A stretch of 64,000 nt of DNA from Manihot esculenta. Its lineage: Eukaryota; Streptophyta; Magnoliopsida; Malpighiales; Euphorbiaceae. Of this stretch, positions 44,561-56,417 are shown piece after piece. The DNA is taken from contig NC_035170.2 in assembly GCF_001659605.2 (NCBI RefSeq), forward strand, positions 30,174,020 to 30,238,019, written 5' to 3'. Every line of letters begins with the position of its first letter. Within the stretch, counting starts at the first letter, position 1. The notes below the pieces were generated by a model, which ran no database searches, had not been told where the DNA came from, and saw only the letters and a list, made by a program, of their open reading frames with translations. The position numbers and the translations under genes were made by a program.

Positions 44561-45973
44561 GGCAAAGAGTGAGTTGCGAGAGAATAAACTATGAAATCTC
44601 GAGATTGAAAGGACAAATTTGCAATGGCAGGTTGAGAAGGTCCTCTGAGTGCTGGGCGAGAGTCGGAAAGGATCAAGGAAAGTACGAAATTGGTTATGGA
44701 TGGGTGGTCCCTTGCTTTCTCTTTCAATGTGATTTTGTAGAAAGGAAAAAAATTGATTATCTGTCCATATTATTATATAGTGTTAATTACTTTAAATTAT
44801 AAATTATTTTTAAATTATATTTCCTCTCTTCCACCATCCAAAATTCTTTTGATCGTCTCTAGTTTGTCGTTAAGGATATCACCTTAGAAAGTTAAGGTTA
44901 TCACCTTAAAAATGAGAGTTTTATTTAATTTAAATGTGTTATATTTTGAAAAGTTGTTTTAGAATTTAATTTAATTAGATTAAAATAAGTAAATTATTTC
45001 ACTTTTATTAAGATAGAAATTATAGAAATTTTTTTAACTTTTTAAGAAATTAAAAAAATAATTAAATAAAAATAATTTTTATATTTATTAAAATTTTAAA
45101 CTTTTTAGTTGAGTTATCCCAATTAAATAATATCAAAATTTAAGAAGACCTTCTACAAATAAGAGTAGATTGGCAAAAAGTTTCAGAAAATTAGACGAAT
45201 TAAATTTGAAGAATAAAAATTACTTTATTTCAAATGAGATATTTGAGACTATGTTAATTTTCAATTCATTGAAATTTTACAATAATTTCTTTCTAGCAGA
45301 AAATAAAAAAGAATTGGAATAAGTAATATTAGGTAAAAAGTTTTTTAAAATAAATCGTGAGCTGATATAAAATAAGAATATGTCATAAGATTTGATAAAT
45401 TGAAAAGGTTCTACCATTGATTAATTCTTAAATGGATGACCATTATATTTGGAATAAATAAAAAAGATTTGAGTTCATAACATATTGGAGAGACTCGTCC
45501 ACTCAAATATCAGTATAAGTCTCTATTAAAAAATTAACGTTAAATAACTATATTTTAGTAGATCTTTTTTACATTTACGATTAAAAGATTCTCTACTGAT
45601 TTGTTGGTAACTAGTCACATCATCACTGAATTATCAGAAAATACTATATTTATTTTCATTTTCTTAAAATATATAATAAAAATAAAAATACGTTATTTTT
45701 TACACTCACAAACTTAATTTGGTAGTAAATACATTTAAATAAATATGAGAGCCGTCATATTCTACTCTCCCAATTTTTAATTTTTATTTAAAAAAATTAT
45801 TCTTTCGCACTCAATTCTCAGCAATTCTTTATTTCGTCTTATTTTTTTAATTTATTAATTTAAATATCAAAATAATTATCATAAATATTAATCACCTCAT
45901 TTGTTTTTATTTTACAGATATAATCAATCACAATACCATTTTAATCCAATCACATTATAATTTTAGTTTCAAC
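44561..45973. other. Upstream region of NLR-4 and AT-rich spacer
   Basis: 44630-44785 shares blocks with the NLR-3 upstream region (GAGAAGGTCCTC, GGTGGTCCC, GTGATTTTGTAGAAA, CTGTCCATATTATTATATAGT). From about 44850 to 45973 the sequence is AT-rich with no gene or defined repeat. Confidence 0.55.
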
Positions 45974-46411
45974 TAGGGTGAGCATTCGGTCGCCGAATAA
46001 ACCGAAAACCGAAATTTTAGTGTTTATAAAAACTGAACTGAACCGATTTTGGTCAGAAATCGAATCAAACCGAATCGGTTTGATTCGGTTCGATTCAATT
46101 CGATTTGATCGGTTTCGATTTTTAATAATTTTTTTATTTTTTACACCTTATTTTGATTATTTTAAAATTTAATTAAAATATTTTAATCTTAATATGATTT
46201 AATTTCTCTATATTATTAAAAAAATATATTATTTTCACTAATCAGTTCGGTTCGGTTTTTTTCTGATCAAAACTGAACCGAACCGAAATAATCAAAATTT
46301 CTGAAATTAAAAATCGAACTGAATCAAAATGTATAAATAACCGAACTAAAATTTCAAATCGATTCGATTCAGTCAATTTTTTCGATTTGAACCGAATACT
46401 GGTCACCCCTA
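45974..46411. mobile_element. hAT-like MITE (438 bp)
   Basis: Starts TAGGGTGAGCATTCGGTC and ends GAACCGAATACTGGTCACCCCTA; the two are inverted repeats with small gaps. Flanks GTTTCAAC (45966-45973) and ATTTTAAC (46412-46419) match at 6 of 8 bases, as expected for an aged 8-bp duplication. Inside are many copies of ACCGAA / TTCGGTT in both orientations near the ends and an AT-rich centre. The frames on both strands here are repeat artefacts. Confidence 0.8.
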
Positions 46412-47146
46412 ATTTTAACAACAGCATTCCCAAACTTGGGTTTCTCATCTTATTTATTTAGCTTAATGTTAATAAATAAATAATATTAATATATTTATGT
46501 AGTAGTATTAATGAAATTAAGAAAATTAAAAAAATGCTCAATTCTCCTTAAATTATAAAAATATTTTTTATTAACTATTTTTTTAAAAATATTTTAAACA
46601 ATATTTTTCCATCTCACAACAAATGAAACCTTAAAGGGAACCTTCGAAAGAGAGTTAAGAAAAAGCTCTGTTTTTTGGTACAAAATAAATTGTATAAAAA
46701 CTATTTTCTATAAAAATATTCTTCATGAAATATACTTTCAAAAGAATAATTTATTTTTTAATATTTGATTGTAATACTAAAAATAAATGGTATAAATAAA
46801 TTTAATACCTTAAAAAAATCTTTTTATTTTAAAATTTTATTTATTTATAAAAAATAATTTGTATTTAAAAATATTTTTATAAAAATCAATAAAATAATTT
46901 TTTCTATTATTTAATTTTAATTTAAAAAATAAAATATGTGTTTTTAAATCTATGTTTTTAAATCAGATTCTTGTATATAAGTTCAACAGAGTAATAAATA
47001 TATTAGGGATATTTGCATGAGAATTTTTTTTTCACTGTTTTATAATTTAATTTAAAATTTTAAAAATTAATAAATTTATCTAAATTTATAAATTTTATTA
47101 CAATTCGATTAAAATATCTATATAAAACAAAAATTAAAGCTTATGA
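46412..47146. other. AT-rich spacer and 3' flank of the first acyltransferase gene
   Basis: No gene seen. The part next to 47147 is the 3' flank of the minus-strand gene. Confidence 0.45.
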
Positions 47147-48217
47147 TCAAAAGCTAAACAAAGCACGAGAGGAGTTCCTTATAAAAGCACCTAATGCAGC
47201 GTACTCATCCAACGCCCTAACATCCGCCCTGCATTGGTTGAGAAACGGCGGAAAGAAAAGCCAAAAGCCTGTGACCACCACAAAAGCCACCGCCAGAATC
47301 CCCGACACCACCTTAGGCAATCGCCACCTGCCGTTAATCGCCTTCTTAAACACAATTTCAACCACCACACAAAACCCATGCAAAATAAAGAACCGTGTCA
47401 CCTCCCAAGTGGGCTTCACGCGCCCAAGATAATAAAACATGAGCTCGTGCATGATAGCTGAGACAAAAAACGAGGCAAGGACACCGGCAATCAAAGCCCA
47501 AGATCGCCCGAGGACACGTGCACATATGATGCGGGTGGGTTCATATACGGTTGAGCGTAGGATACTACTGACCATCAGGTTCCATCTTTTACCCCAGAAG
47601 TCTTGCAGTGAAGTAGACATGTATGGATCATTGAAAGGTGGCTCGAGCTCGAACCCGAACATGGTTTGAATCAGGGACGCAACCATGGCTAGAACAATCT
47701 CAAGGAAGAAGTAAATGTGGAGACAGTAGAGACACAAGAGGATTTTTGGATGGATATAATCATTATAATCATAAATACGTATCAAAACAGCTAGAAGAAC
47801 ACCTTTCACTGCATAATTTAATGGAGATTTCTTGGTTATAATCGAAATTTCAGAAGATGGGTTTTGATTATTTTGTGATTTTGGAGATGGGTTTTCTTTA
47901 ATCTTGATGGGAAAGCAAGCAATAGCAATGAAACTTGGTAGAGAAATTGATGGGTATTGGGATGATAAAGGACCTTTACCAAAAGCAAAGAGCAAGAGCT
48001 TGAAATTTGCAAGCCAAGCAATGAAGAAAGCTGTGATTCCACCAAGATGGATGGTGGAGAGATTTAAAGGAAGGTAAAGAAAGAGGAAAATAATTGGCAG
48101 TAATAAAAGAAATCTTGTTTTGCCAATTGGGAATTTGTTGCCAATTGCATAGCAGTAGAATAAAGATGCAAAGACTATGAGCCATACCTTCAAGAACTTG
48201 CTAATTTCATCCTCCAT
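47147..48217 (-). CDS. MBOAT-family long-chain-alcohol / sterol O-acyltransferase (wax synthase-like), copy 1, 356 aa
   Basis: Family members move a fatty acyl group from acyl-CoA to a long-chain alcohol (wax ester) or a sterol, in the ER membrane. The start is ATG 48215-48217 (MEDEISKFLKVWL); the open frame extends a little further only through TTG. There are several hydrophobic membrane segments (about 8-28, 34-56, 58-80, 136-150, 158-185, 240-262, 305-325). The family block SLQDFWGKRWN is at 203-213 and the catalytic His lies in MHELMFYYLG (His 257). Length is normal for the plant family (about 340-380 aa). Single exon, no damage. It is a clear paralogue of the gene at 52089-53219, which is oriented away from it. 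Wax synthase versus sterol acyltransferase (ASAT1 type) cannot be settled from sequence alone. Confidence 0.93.
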   Translation of the reverse strand: MEDEISKFLKVWLIVFASLFYCYAIGNKFPIGKTRFLLLLPIIFLFLYLPLNLSTIHLGGITAFFIAWLANFKLLLFAFGKGPLSSQYPSISLPSFIAIACFPIKIKENPSPKSQNNQNPSSEISIITKKSPLNYAVKGVLLAVLIRIYDYNDYIHPKILLCLYCLHIYFFLEIVLAMVASLIQTMFGFELEPPFNDPYMSTSLQDFWGKRWNLMVSSILRSTVYEPTRIICARVLGRSWALIAGVLASFFVSAIMHELMFYYLGRVKPTWEVTRFFILHGFCVVVEIVFKKAINGRWRLPKVVSGILAVAFVVVTGFWLFFPPFLNQCRADVRALDEYAALGAFIRNSSRALFSF

Positions 48218-51200
48218 TGATTCTTGGAGCACCAAGAGTTGTGTGGCTGTATTGATTTTGTTTTTTTTTAATATTTTGTTTGGGAAGTGGGTGCCTCTTA
48301 TAATCCCAAAAATTTAAAGAAAAATTATCATTTACTTCCTATATTTTTTAAAATATATTAAATAATTCTTATAATTTAGAAAAATTTTACATTTCATTAA
48401 ATTTTATTACTGTTATTGTTAATTTTGTATTATTTTCTACCTAGTTGATTGTGGCAGTGTTGCATTTGAATTTCACATCAAGAGGAGTGGGTGTCCTCAT
48501 AGATTATTATATTAAAGACTGAATCAACTTTGAATCTAATAAATAAATAACATACTTTTTAGTTACGAAATCAAATTAAATATTGATTAATGAAAAGTAA
48601 ACAGCTCGAATATTTTATAACTTGTCCACAAATAATTTTTTATTACCCATAATTTGTTTTTATACTTTTTTTAGTATTTGAGATATTAAAAAAATTAATT
48701 AAATAATTCAGAAGATTTTTTTTTTGTTTAAATGTGGATTTACCTATATATCTTTCATCATGTAGCTTGGAAAATATATGTTTATTTTAATATAATGAAA
48801 AAATAATTTAATATTTTATTTTCATGATTTTATTGTTTGATAATTTAAAATAAAAAGAATAATATGAATATTCATATAAATGTTAAAAATTGAATGTATT
48901 ATAAGGAAAACTATGATGGATGTTAGCCACGGTCACTATTTCAAGTTGCTATGAAATAATATTTATTATATTTTTTAAAAATATAATAAATAAAAATTAA
49001 TTAAGAAGAGAGATAATTATAAGTTTTTTATTCAGAATAATTTAGTCTATTAAAAAGAAATTCAGTTTATAAAATTATGGATAATTTTAATTTTTAAAAA
49101 TTAAAAATTGAATTATAGTAAATGAAAATTTTGTTAAGAATTAATTAAATTAAAATTTTGAAAAATTGTAGAGAGTTAAATGAGGTAATTATGTGTAGGA
49201 ATATATGTCAATAGAATTAAATAATTAGGATAATTTTTATCTGATATCACTAGACTTAAATCACTGTTTTATTACAGTTATTGAATTTCAATTTATTTAA
49301 AAAAATTATTAATACTTAAATATTTAAAATAATTATTTAAAAAAATTTATTGAAAAATTATTGAAGTGATTATTTTAGATAAATATTTAAATGTTAATAA
49401 TTTTTATAAAATAAATAGATCATGAGTCGAAAATGATTTAGTAGATATTTATTACTGATTGTGATATTGCATATGAAATCATTTGAAAAATCAATGTCTA
49501 CAGTTTAAAAGGACAACCAATTAAAATTCCATATTTATTTATCAACAACTATTCTCAAATTCATGGCCCATTCATAGTTAATTAATAAAAATCATTGCTT
49601 TGTCCTTTTTTAGTATTATTTTTAATAAAAAAAATATTTATTATTTTTTTATTCTGTTATTCTTGCTGTGTATTTTATTAATTGAAAAATATTTATTATA
49701 TTATATTATTTTTAATTAATTAATTAATGTTTATTATTTTTAATTTTATTAATAAGCCACGTCATAATTTTTATTACCAGCTGGTATAATTTTTAAATAA
49801 CAAATTATACTATATTTGTTATTTTTTTTTTAAAAAAAATTATGTTTCTTCAGATCCCTATTTAAAAAATTCCCAAATTAAAAAGAGGTAACGAAAATGT
49901 CAGTTTTGGATCAGAACATGATATTAAATGTTGGTAGTTGGATGCAACGGACAAAACTTACTTTTTTGTGATTTATTTATTTATTTTAATTAATTATTAA
50001 ATACTCGGTCCATTTTATAAATATAATATTTTATTTATTTAAAAATATATATCACTTTTCTTTTTTTAAAAAAATATCAATAATTTTTTCATAATATACG
50101 TTTAATTAATATAAACTAAAATTAAACTTTGATATTTTAAAAAATAAATTAGTAATGAAATAATGTAAATTATTAAAAAATATATAAAATTTATTATTTA
50201 TATAAACATTCTACTTAAAAGGTAAAAAATATTTTTAAATTATATTTTTATTAAAATTTAGTATATTTATTATTTCTACTTGATTTGTGTTTAAAATTTT
50301 AAAAAAGACAAATAATAAAAAAATAAAGAAAAAAGTTATTATATTCGTTTCATAATCATTATTATATAAAATTAGAAATTAATAGACTTGATTTTATGAT
50401 TGCTGGATGTCAGATCCAATATAACACTAAAACTCATCAAATCATATGCAAGTAGATCAGTTTAGTATCGCGCGATCCAGTGATATGAAAAGAAATAAAA
50501 AAAATAAATCTAATCACTTCAAAATCTGTCAGCACGCACATCGAAAAAATTAAATGGTCACTTAACATAAAAAAATATTTTGATTCGTCTGTATTTATGA
50601 TTTAAGTGACAGAATAAAATAATATTATATTAGAAAAGTGATCAAAGAGAATAAAAAAAAATTAAGAACAGGAAAAGAAATAAATGGAAAAGGCATCATT
50701 TTCGTCGGTAAATTTTAAACATATATTAAAATTATATTTTCTCAATTTTAGAATATAAAATTTTTTAAAAAATAATAATAATAATTTATTTAAAATATTT
50801 AATTCTCAAGTGACAAATAATTTATTATAAAATTTTTTGAAAAATGGTGGTGATTGTGTGACAGAGAGTAATAAATATAATAATAAATGATGCAATTTTA
50901 TAATAAATTTCAGCTTTGGCAACGAATTGTGTCAGTTTTTGGTTCACGACAATGTATTAAATGTCGGTTGTTGGATTCAATCGCTCTGGAAATCGATCTG
51001 ACATGTTGTCGGACCTTTTTTTATTTACTCCGATGAAAAATAAAAAATTAATTAATTAACCTTTAATTTTTAAAAGAAAAACGATAAAAATTTAAAATAT
51101 TCTCATTATTGTTTAGGACGTATTTATTTATAGAAAAAAATTATTATTTTATTTTTATAATATAAAAATTTACTATTTAATTTTTTAATTTTAAAAAATA

Positions 51201-52088
51201 AATTAAAATATTTTTAACATTTAGTTCTCATTAATTTTAATATTAAATATTTTACAATTTACTATATATAATTTTAAAAAATTTACTAATTTTTATTTTA
51301 AAATTTTAAAAAATTTATTAATTTTTATTTTTAAATTTTTTATGACATTTAACTGTTAAAATTAAAAAAGAAATTAATTCATATTTTAAAATATTAAAAA
51401 TATTTTAATATATTTTTTAAAATTAAGACTCTGAATTTATCTTTTATCATAGAGAATAAATAATAATTTATTTTATTTATATTTAGAAAATGATAATTTT
51501 AAAGGGAAAAATTTCTGAAATTTTTAATATTAAAATTAAATAAAATATTGTTTATATTTGTCATTTAACCTTTATTCACATAAATTAATAAATTAATAAA
51601 AGTAATTAATAGTTTTAATTATAGAAAAATTTATAATTTGTCAAAGGCTACCCGGAAAATTGCTATTTTTGGTTAAGAAAGTTTTATGTTATAAATATAA
51701 ATCAAGATGTTTTAAATGATAAAAATGAAATTTTAGTAATTTATTGTGGATTTATAAATTAACGTAGTAAATTACCCATCTACCCACGGATGATTTTTTT
51801 AAATCCACGACACAAAATGCATAGATTTTTTAAATCTTTGGGCAGATATTGTCTACTTCTGGAAGGTCTACCCTAAACTTTCTTCCACCCTTTGTGAAAG
51901 TCAAAAAGAGGAAACTCATGTTCATGGCGTCTTCCTCTCAAAGTTAACGTTATTGATCGTCATCATTTACTTCTGTGGAAATTCTCTTATTGGTCTTTTG
52001 GATCTAAATTTTCTCCACTTTTTCCTCTTTTGATTACTTGCCAAACAGAATCAGATCAGGAAAAGAAAAGAAAAGAAAAGACAAGAAA
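48218..52088. other. 3.9-kb AT-rich spacer between divergent acyltransferase genes
   Basis: No coding frame is supported. A block of about 60 bp occurs twice about 1 kb apart (49897-49955 and 50930-50990; TGTCAGTTTTGG.TC..GA, TATTAAATGT.GGT.GTTGGAT). The 5' ends of both genes are here: a leader with (AAAAG)4 at 52061-52080, and TTTTTTTT-rich sequence after 48255. No conserved shared promoter was found between the two. Confidence 0.5.
52061..52080 (+). repeat. (AAAAG)4 microsatellite in the leader of the second acyltransferase
   Basis: Four exact AAAAG units end eight bases before the start codon at 52089, so the repeat lies in the probable 5' UTR. Confidence 0.9.
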
Positions 52089-53219
52089 ATGGAGGGTGGT
52101 GAATTGGAGAACTTCATTAAGGTATGGCTTGAAGTCATTGCTGCTCTATGCTATTGTTATGCAATTAGAAACACAATTCCTATAGGAATCAAGAGATTGC
52201 TCTTTATTCTCCCAGTTGTTTGCCTCTTTCTTTATCTTCCTCTCAATCTCTTCTCTCCTCATCTTGGTGGAACCACTGCTTTTTTCATCGCTTGGCTTGC
52301 CAATTTCAAGCTCCTTCTCTTTGCTTTTGGTAAAGGTCCACTCTCTGCAGATCCAGCAATTTCTCTTCCTCTTTTTGTCGCTGTTTCTTGCTTACCCATC
52401 AAGATCCAGAAAAACCCACCACCAAACACGCCCTTAAATCATCAAAACAAAGAAACCCCACCTCCAAAATCTCATCAAAATGGCGAAATCAAAGAGAACC
52501 CATCAAGGAAACCAAGAGAAGGCCCTCTAAATTATGCAATAAAGGGCATCGTTGTTGCTATTTTGGTACGTGTCTATGATTATAGTGACTATATCCACCC
52601 AAAGCTTATTATCGTTCTCTATGCCTTCCATGTTTATTTCCTCCTTGAGCTCACTCTAGCCGTAAGTGCAGCCATGGCTCGAAGCTTGCTTGGCATAGAG
52701 CTCGAACCACAGTTTAATGAACCCTACCTCTCTACATCGCTTCAAGATTTCTGGGGCAAGAGATGGAACCTCATGGTTAGTCGTATATTACACCCCACCG
52801 TCTACGAGCCCACCCGCAACTTCTTCGGGAATCTCATTGGCCGGAAGTGGGCCACTCTCCCAGCTGTTTTCGGAACATTTGTGGTGTCAGCAGTGATGCA
52901 TGAGCTCATGTTCTACTACCTTGGACGCGTGAGGCCCACGGGTGATATCACTGCGTTCTTTATTATACATGGATTCTGTTTAACGGTAGAGATTGCTCTA
53001 AAGAAGGCCCTAAACGACAAGTGGCAACTGCCCAGGTATTTGTCTGGGATCTTGACAGTTGCGTTCGTTATGACGACAGCGTTTTGGCTATTTTTTCCCA
53101 AGTTTATAGAGTGTCGGATTGATGTTAGAGCGTTTGAGGAATACGCGGCAGTTGGAGCGTGGTTGAGGAATGCGAGTGAAAGCGCGTTGCGAATTTGGCC
53201 TGGTCATTCACGGTCATGA
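52089..53219 (+). CDS. MBOAT-family long-chain-alcohol / sterol O-acyltransferase (wax synthase-like), copy 2, 376 aa
   Basis: The start ATG 52089 (MEGGELENFIKVWLEV) is chosen because it aligns with copy 1; the longer frame from 52038 begins with TTG. It has the same membrane-rich layout, SLQDFWGKRWN (217-227), and His 271 in MHELMFYYLG. Compared with copy 1 it has a longer hydrophilic proline-, lysine- and asparagine-rich loop (about 106-146) and a longer C terminus ending HSRS. The frame is intact and has no intron. Copy 1 and copy 2 have diverged in many positions but keep the core motifs, so both are probably active and may differ in substrate or expression. Confidence 0.93.
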   Translation: MEGGELENFIKVWLEVIAALCYCYAIRNTIPIGIKRLLFILPVVCLFLYLPLNLFSPHLGGTTAFFIAWLANFKLLLFAFGKGPLSADPAISLPLFVAVSCLPIKIQKNPPPNTPLNHQNKETPPPKSHQNGEIKENPSRKPREGPLNYAIKGIVVAILVRVYDYSDYIHPKLIIVLYAFHVYFLLELTLAVSAAMARSLLGIELEPQFNEPYLSTSLQDFWGKRWNLMVSRILHPTVYEPTRNFFGNLIGRKWATLPAVFGTFVVSAVMHELMFYYLGRVRPTGDITAFFIIHGFCLTVEIALKKALNDKWQLPRYLSGILTVAFVMTTAFWLFFPKFIECRIDVRAFEEYAAVGAWLRNASESALRIWPGHSRS

Positions 53220-53408
53220 TTTAGTCACAGTTTCAAAGAAAAAAAAAATGAACGGTTTTGATTTGCTAGCTGTGAGTTGTGTTTCCTTGATCCCATCAAA
53301 TTCGCTTTGTTAAGAAAGCTATTCTTACTTGGATGATTTAAAATAGTTTTAGTTATTTTCATATTGTGTTTAGAAAATATAATTAATATATACAGTGAAA
53401 ATAATAAC
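53220..53408. other. 3' flank of acyltransferase copy 2
   Basis: AT-rich, with no feature beyond the probable 3' UTR. Confidence 0.4.
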
Positions 53409-54568
53409 TTTTACATCGTACTTAATTAGTATTTTAAAAATAATGAAAAATTCAGTTAATTAAAATTTTCATTTTGATTAAATAAATAATAAAACGAAAA
53501 GTTTTTAAATAATAATTTTTATTATTATTTTAAATAAAAATTAATTTTTTATTTTTAAATAAGAAATACCGAAACTCTAACATCATGATAAAAAATCTCA
53601 TCACACGATTTGATAAAAATAACAAAGTAAACATATCTTTCAAAAAGTTGGTCTACTGTACTCTTAACTAATGAGTATAATTAAAAATATAAATAATATG
53701 GAGCGAAAGTTGCTCTAACATATCTCTAACTAATCAATATAATTAGAAATATAGATAATCTATTACTTTTTTTTCTCTTACTTTTTTTTAAAAAAATCTC
53801 ATACGACTAAAATAAAAAAAAATTTCCTTTATTTTTATTTTTTTTAAGAAAAACTATAAGATAAATTGAAAAAAAAAAACTTACGAAATATATATAGATA
53901 AATAAAAATTTATCTACCACCATACCCTGGTGCCAACTGATGCGGAACCCAGAATCAACATGTGATAAAAAATCTCGTGACACAACTTGATAAAAAAAAA
54001 ATAAAACAAAGATATCTTTTAAAAGGTTGTTATACTACACCCCTAACCAATAAGTATAATTAGAAATATAGATAATAGAGCAAAAGTTACTCTACCACAC
54101 CTTAACAAACCAATAAATATGATTAGAAACATAGATAATTGAGCAAAAGTTACTCTACCACACCCTAACAAACCAATGTGATTAGAAACATGAACAATTA
54201 AGCGGAAATTGCTTTACCACACTCCTAACCAACCAATGTAATTATAAATATAGATAATCAAGCGATTATAGCGCCACAATAAATTCTTGATAAGTTAATT
54301 TAGGGAGGAGATTCATATTAGAACGCCATAAAATTAAATTTTGATAAATTGCTAAATAAGAGAGAAGAACTAAATATTGTTCATAATATCATTTTTATTC
54401 ATTCATTTATTTAAAATAAAAAATTAATTTTTATTTAAAAAATTAATTAAAGTAATAATAAAATTATTATTTAAAAACTTTTCGTTTTATTATTTATTTA
54501 ATCAAAATGAAAATTTTAATTAACTGAATTTTTCATTATTTTAAAATACTAATTAAGATGATGTAAAA
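53409..54568. mobile_element. Long-TIR non-autonomous DNA transposon (about 1.16 kb) with internal minisatellite
   Basis: 53409-53571 and 54408-54568 are near-perfect inverted repeats of about 160 bp (for example CATTTTGATTAAATAAATAA on the left against its complement on the right). The outer ends are TTTTACATCGTAC and GATGATGTAAAA. The middle holds tandem units of about 55-60 bp (AATTAGAAATATAGATAATAGAGC.AAAGTTACTCTACCACACC, 53680-54265). No transposase. Long terminal inverted repeats suggest a Mutator-like or foldback element; I could not define a target duplication. Confidence 0.8.
53640..54265. repeat. Minisatellite of about 55-60 bp units inside the long-TIR element
   Basis: Repeats of TATAATTAGAAATATAGATAAT followed by AAAGTTRCTCTAMCA and CTAACYAA. 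Six or so degenerate copies; a larger duplication of the preceding AAAAAATCTC.TGACAC block (53586 and 53968) is also visible. Confidence 0.8.
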
Positions 54569-56417
54569 TTAAATATTATTAATCTGATGCTCCATCTAAA
54601 TAAATCTAAAAAAATTTAAATTTTACTTTTCAATTTTTAATTTTTATTTTAAAAAAAATAATAAAAAATATTAATTAAATGATTTTTATAAAATTTTTAA
54701 TTTTGAACCGAGGATTGAGCCATTATTGTCTGCTTTAGAAGACCGGACTATATAATTAATTTAAAATTGAAATTTAATGATTCAAAAAGTGGAATTTTTT
54801 TATAAATTAGTGTAGCAAATTTGACTACGCATGATTCTTTCAGCAGTTTGATATGACTTCAACTCATTAACCTATGAGAAAAATTAAAAAATTTAGACTT
54901 TATTTATTACATGGAAAACGATTTGGATGTGAAAAATATATTTTAAAGAAAAAAAAAAACACATTTTTTACTGTTTACTTGTAATATTAAAAAATAAATA
55001 ATGTTAATAAAATCTATTTATAAAAATATAATTGTATTAATAAGATTATTAAATTAGAGGAAATGATAATTTCAAATTCTTGTGTTAAAAAAGTGAAGTT
55101 ATTTTTTAAAATATGGTTTAATTTTATCAATTTAATTTTAATTTTAATTTAATTTAATTTAAAATCAGATAATGTAATAACGATTGAAATACTTTTACAA
55201 TTTTATTTGAAAAAAATCTATCAATTTAAAGTTTAAAAGAAAGAGAAAATACGCTCCCAAAATAATTTAAATCTATTAATTTAGGCTTTTAGTCAATCAT
55301 TGACCGACTTAAATTTGCTACAGTCGTGTTTCAGAAACAACACGGGCCGTGCCCATTACGCATCGCTGGTCAACTTAAGTGGAGCTTCCACGTGAGGTGA
55401 CAGGAGTTGAAATTTAAAATATCAAACTTTCTGATTTCAAAGTATTTAAAAGATAGATTTTTAACGAATAATTACAAAAATATTACGATTTTATATTTTA
55501 ATTTATAACGGAAAATATTATATATTTTTATGTAGTTAATAAAAAATATTTTTTTAATATTATTAAATATCACTAATAAATTATAATTTATTCTTTAATA
55601 TTTTGTAAAATCTATATTTTAGATTATATATTTTTAATAAAATAATATTTTAATTTAAACTTTATATTTTTAATTAAAATTAATTTTTCTATTTTTATAG
55701 ATTGATTATTAAATATTATAATTATTAATAAGTAGTTATATTTACAAATTAATATTTTTTGTTAAATTTTAATATTTTACTCATAAAAAAAGATAAAAAT
55801 ATTTGATATCTTCTTTTTTATTCTAATTAATAAAAAAATTATTAAGAAAAGAAAAATTAGAGTAAAAAGAACTTTTTGAATTTGAATTTAGATCATATTG
55901 TGTTAAGATTTTTTTAATCTATTTTAAGATATTAAATTTAATAAATATATGAAATTAATTTAAAAAATATATATGTATTTATTTATAAATAATTATAAAA
56001 TTTAAAAATCAATTTATAAAAATATAAAAATGAATTATAATTAAAAAGACTATTTTATAACTAAATCTATAAATATCTAAACTAAATTATATGTTTTATA
56101 AATTTTAAAAATTAAAATATAATTTATTTTTAATTAAAAATTATTTTTTTATTAATTTTTAAATATTATATCAACATTTATTAATGGTGTCAGATAAAAA
56201 AATCTCTAATTTATTAACAAAATAAAATTATATGACTTTTTTTACTAAAAATTAAATTATAGAATTTTAAAAAATAATATAGTAAAATAAATAAATTATA
56301 TTTTTTATTCGATCTCAAGAGTAAATAATTATTGAAAGTAATTTACTGGCTGTGCCCGACGGGCAAATCTGAAGTAAATCATCTAGGCCCTCCTTGGCCA
56401 TTGATTGATCATGTTCA
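54569..56417. other. AT-rich spacer, no gene seen
   Basis: No coding frame. A short GC-richer stretch (55290-55400) has no recognisable feature. The end joins the 3' flank of the receptor kinase. Confidence 0.45.

Noticed and set aside
45978..46448. Frames with repeated RFDSIRFDRFRF-like residues on both strands
   Set aside because: Artefact of TTCGATTTGGTT-type repeats in a MITE.
52038..52088. N-terminal extension of acyltransferase copy 2; similar extensions of NLR-3 (36078-36140) and acyltransferase copy 1 (48218-48235)
   Set aside because: The extended frames begin with TTG, not ATG. The next ATG in each case aligns with the start of its paralogue.
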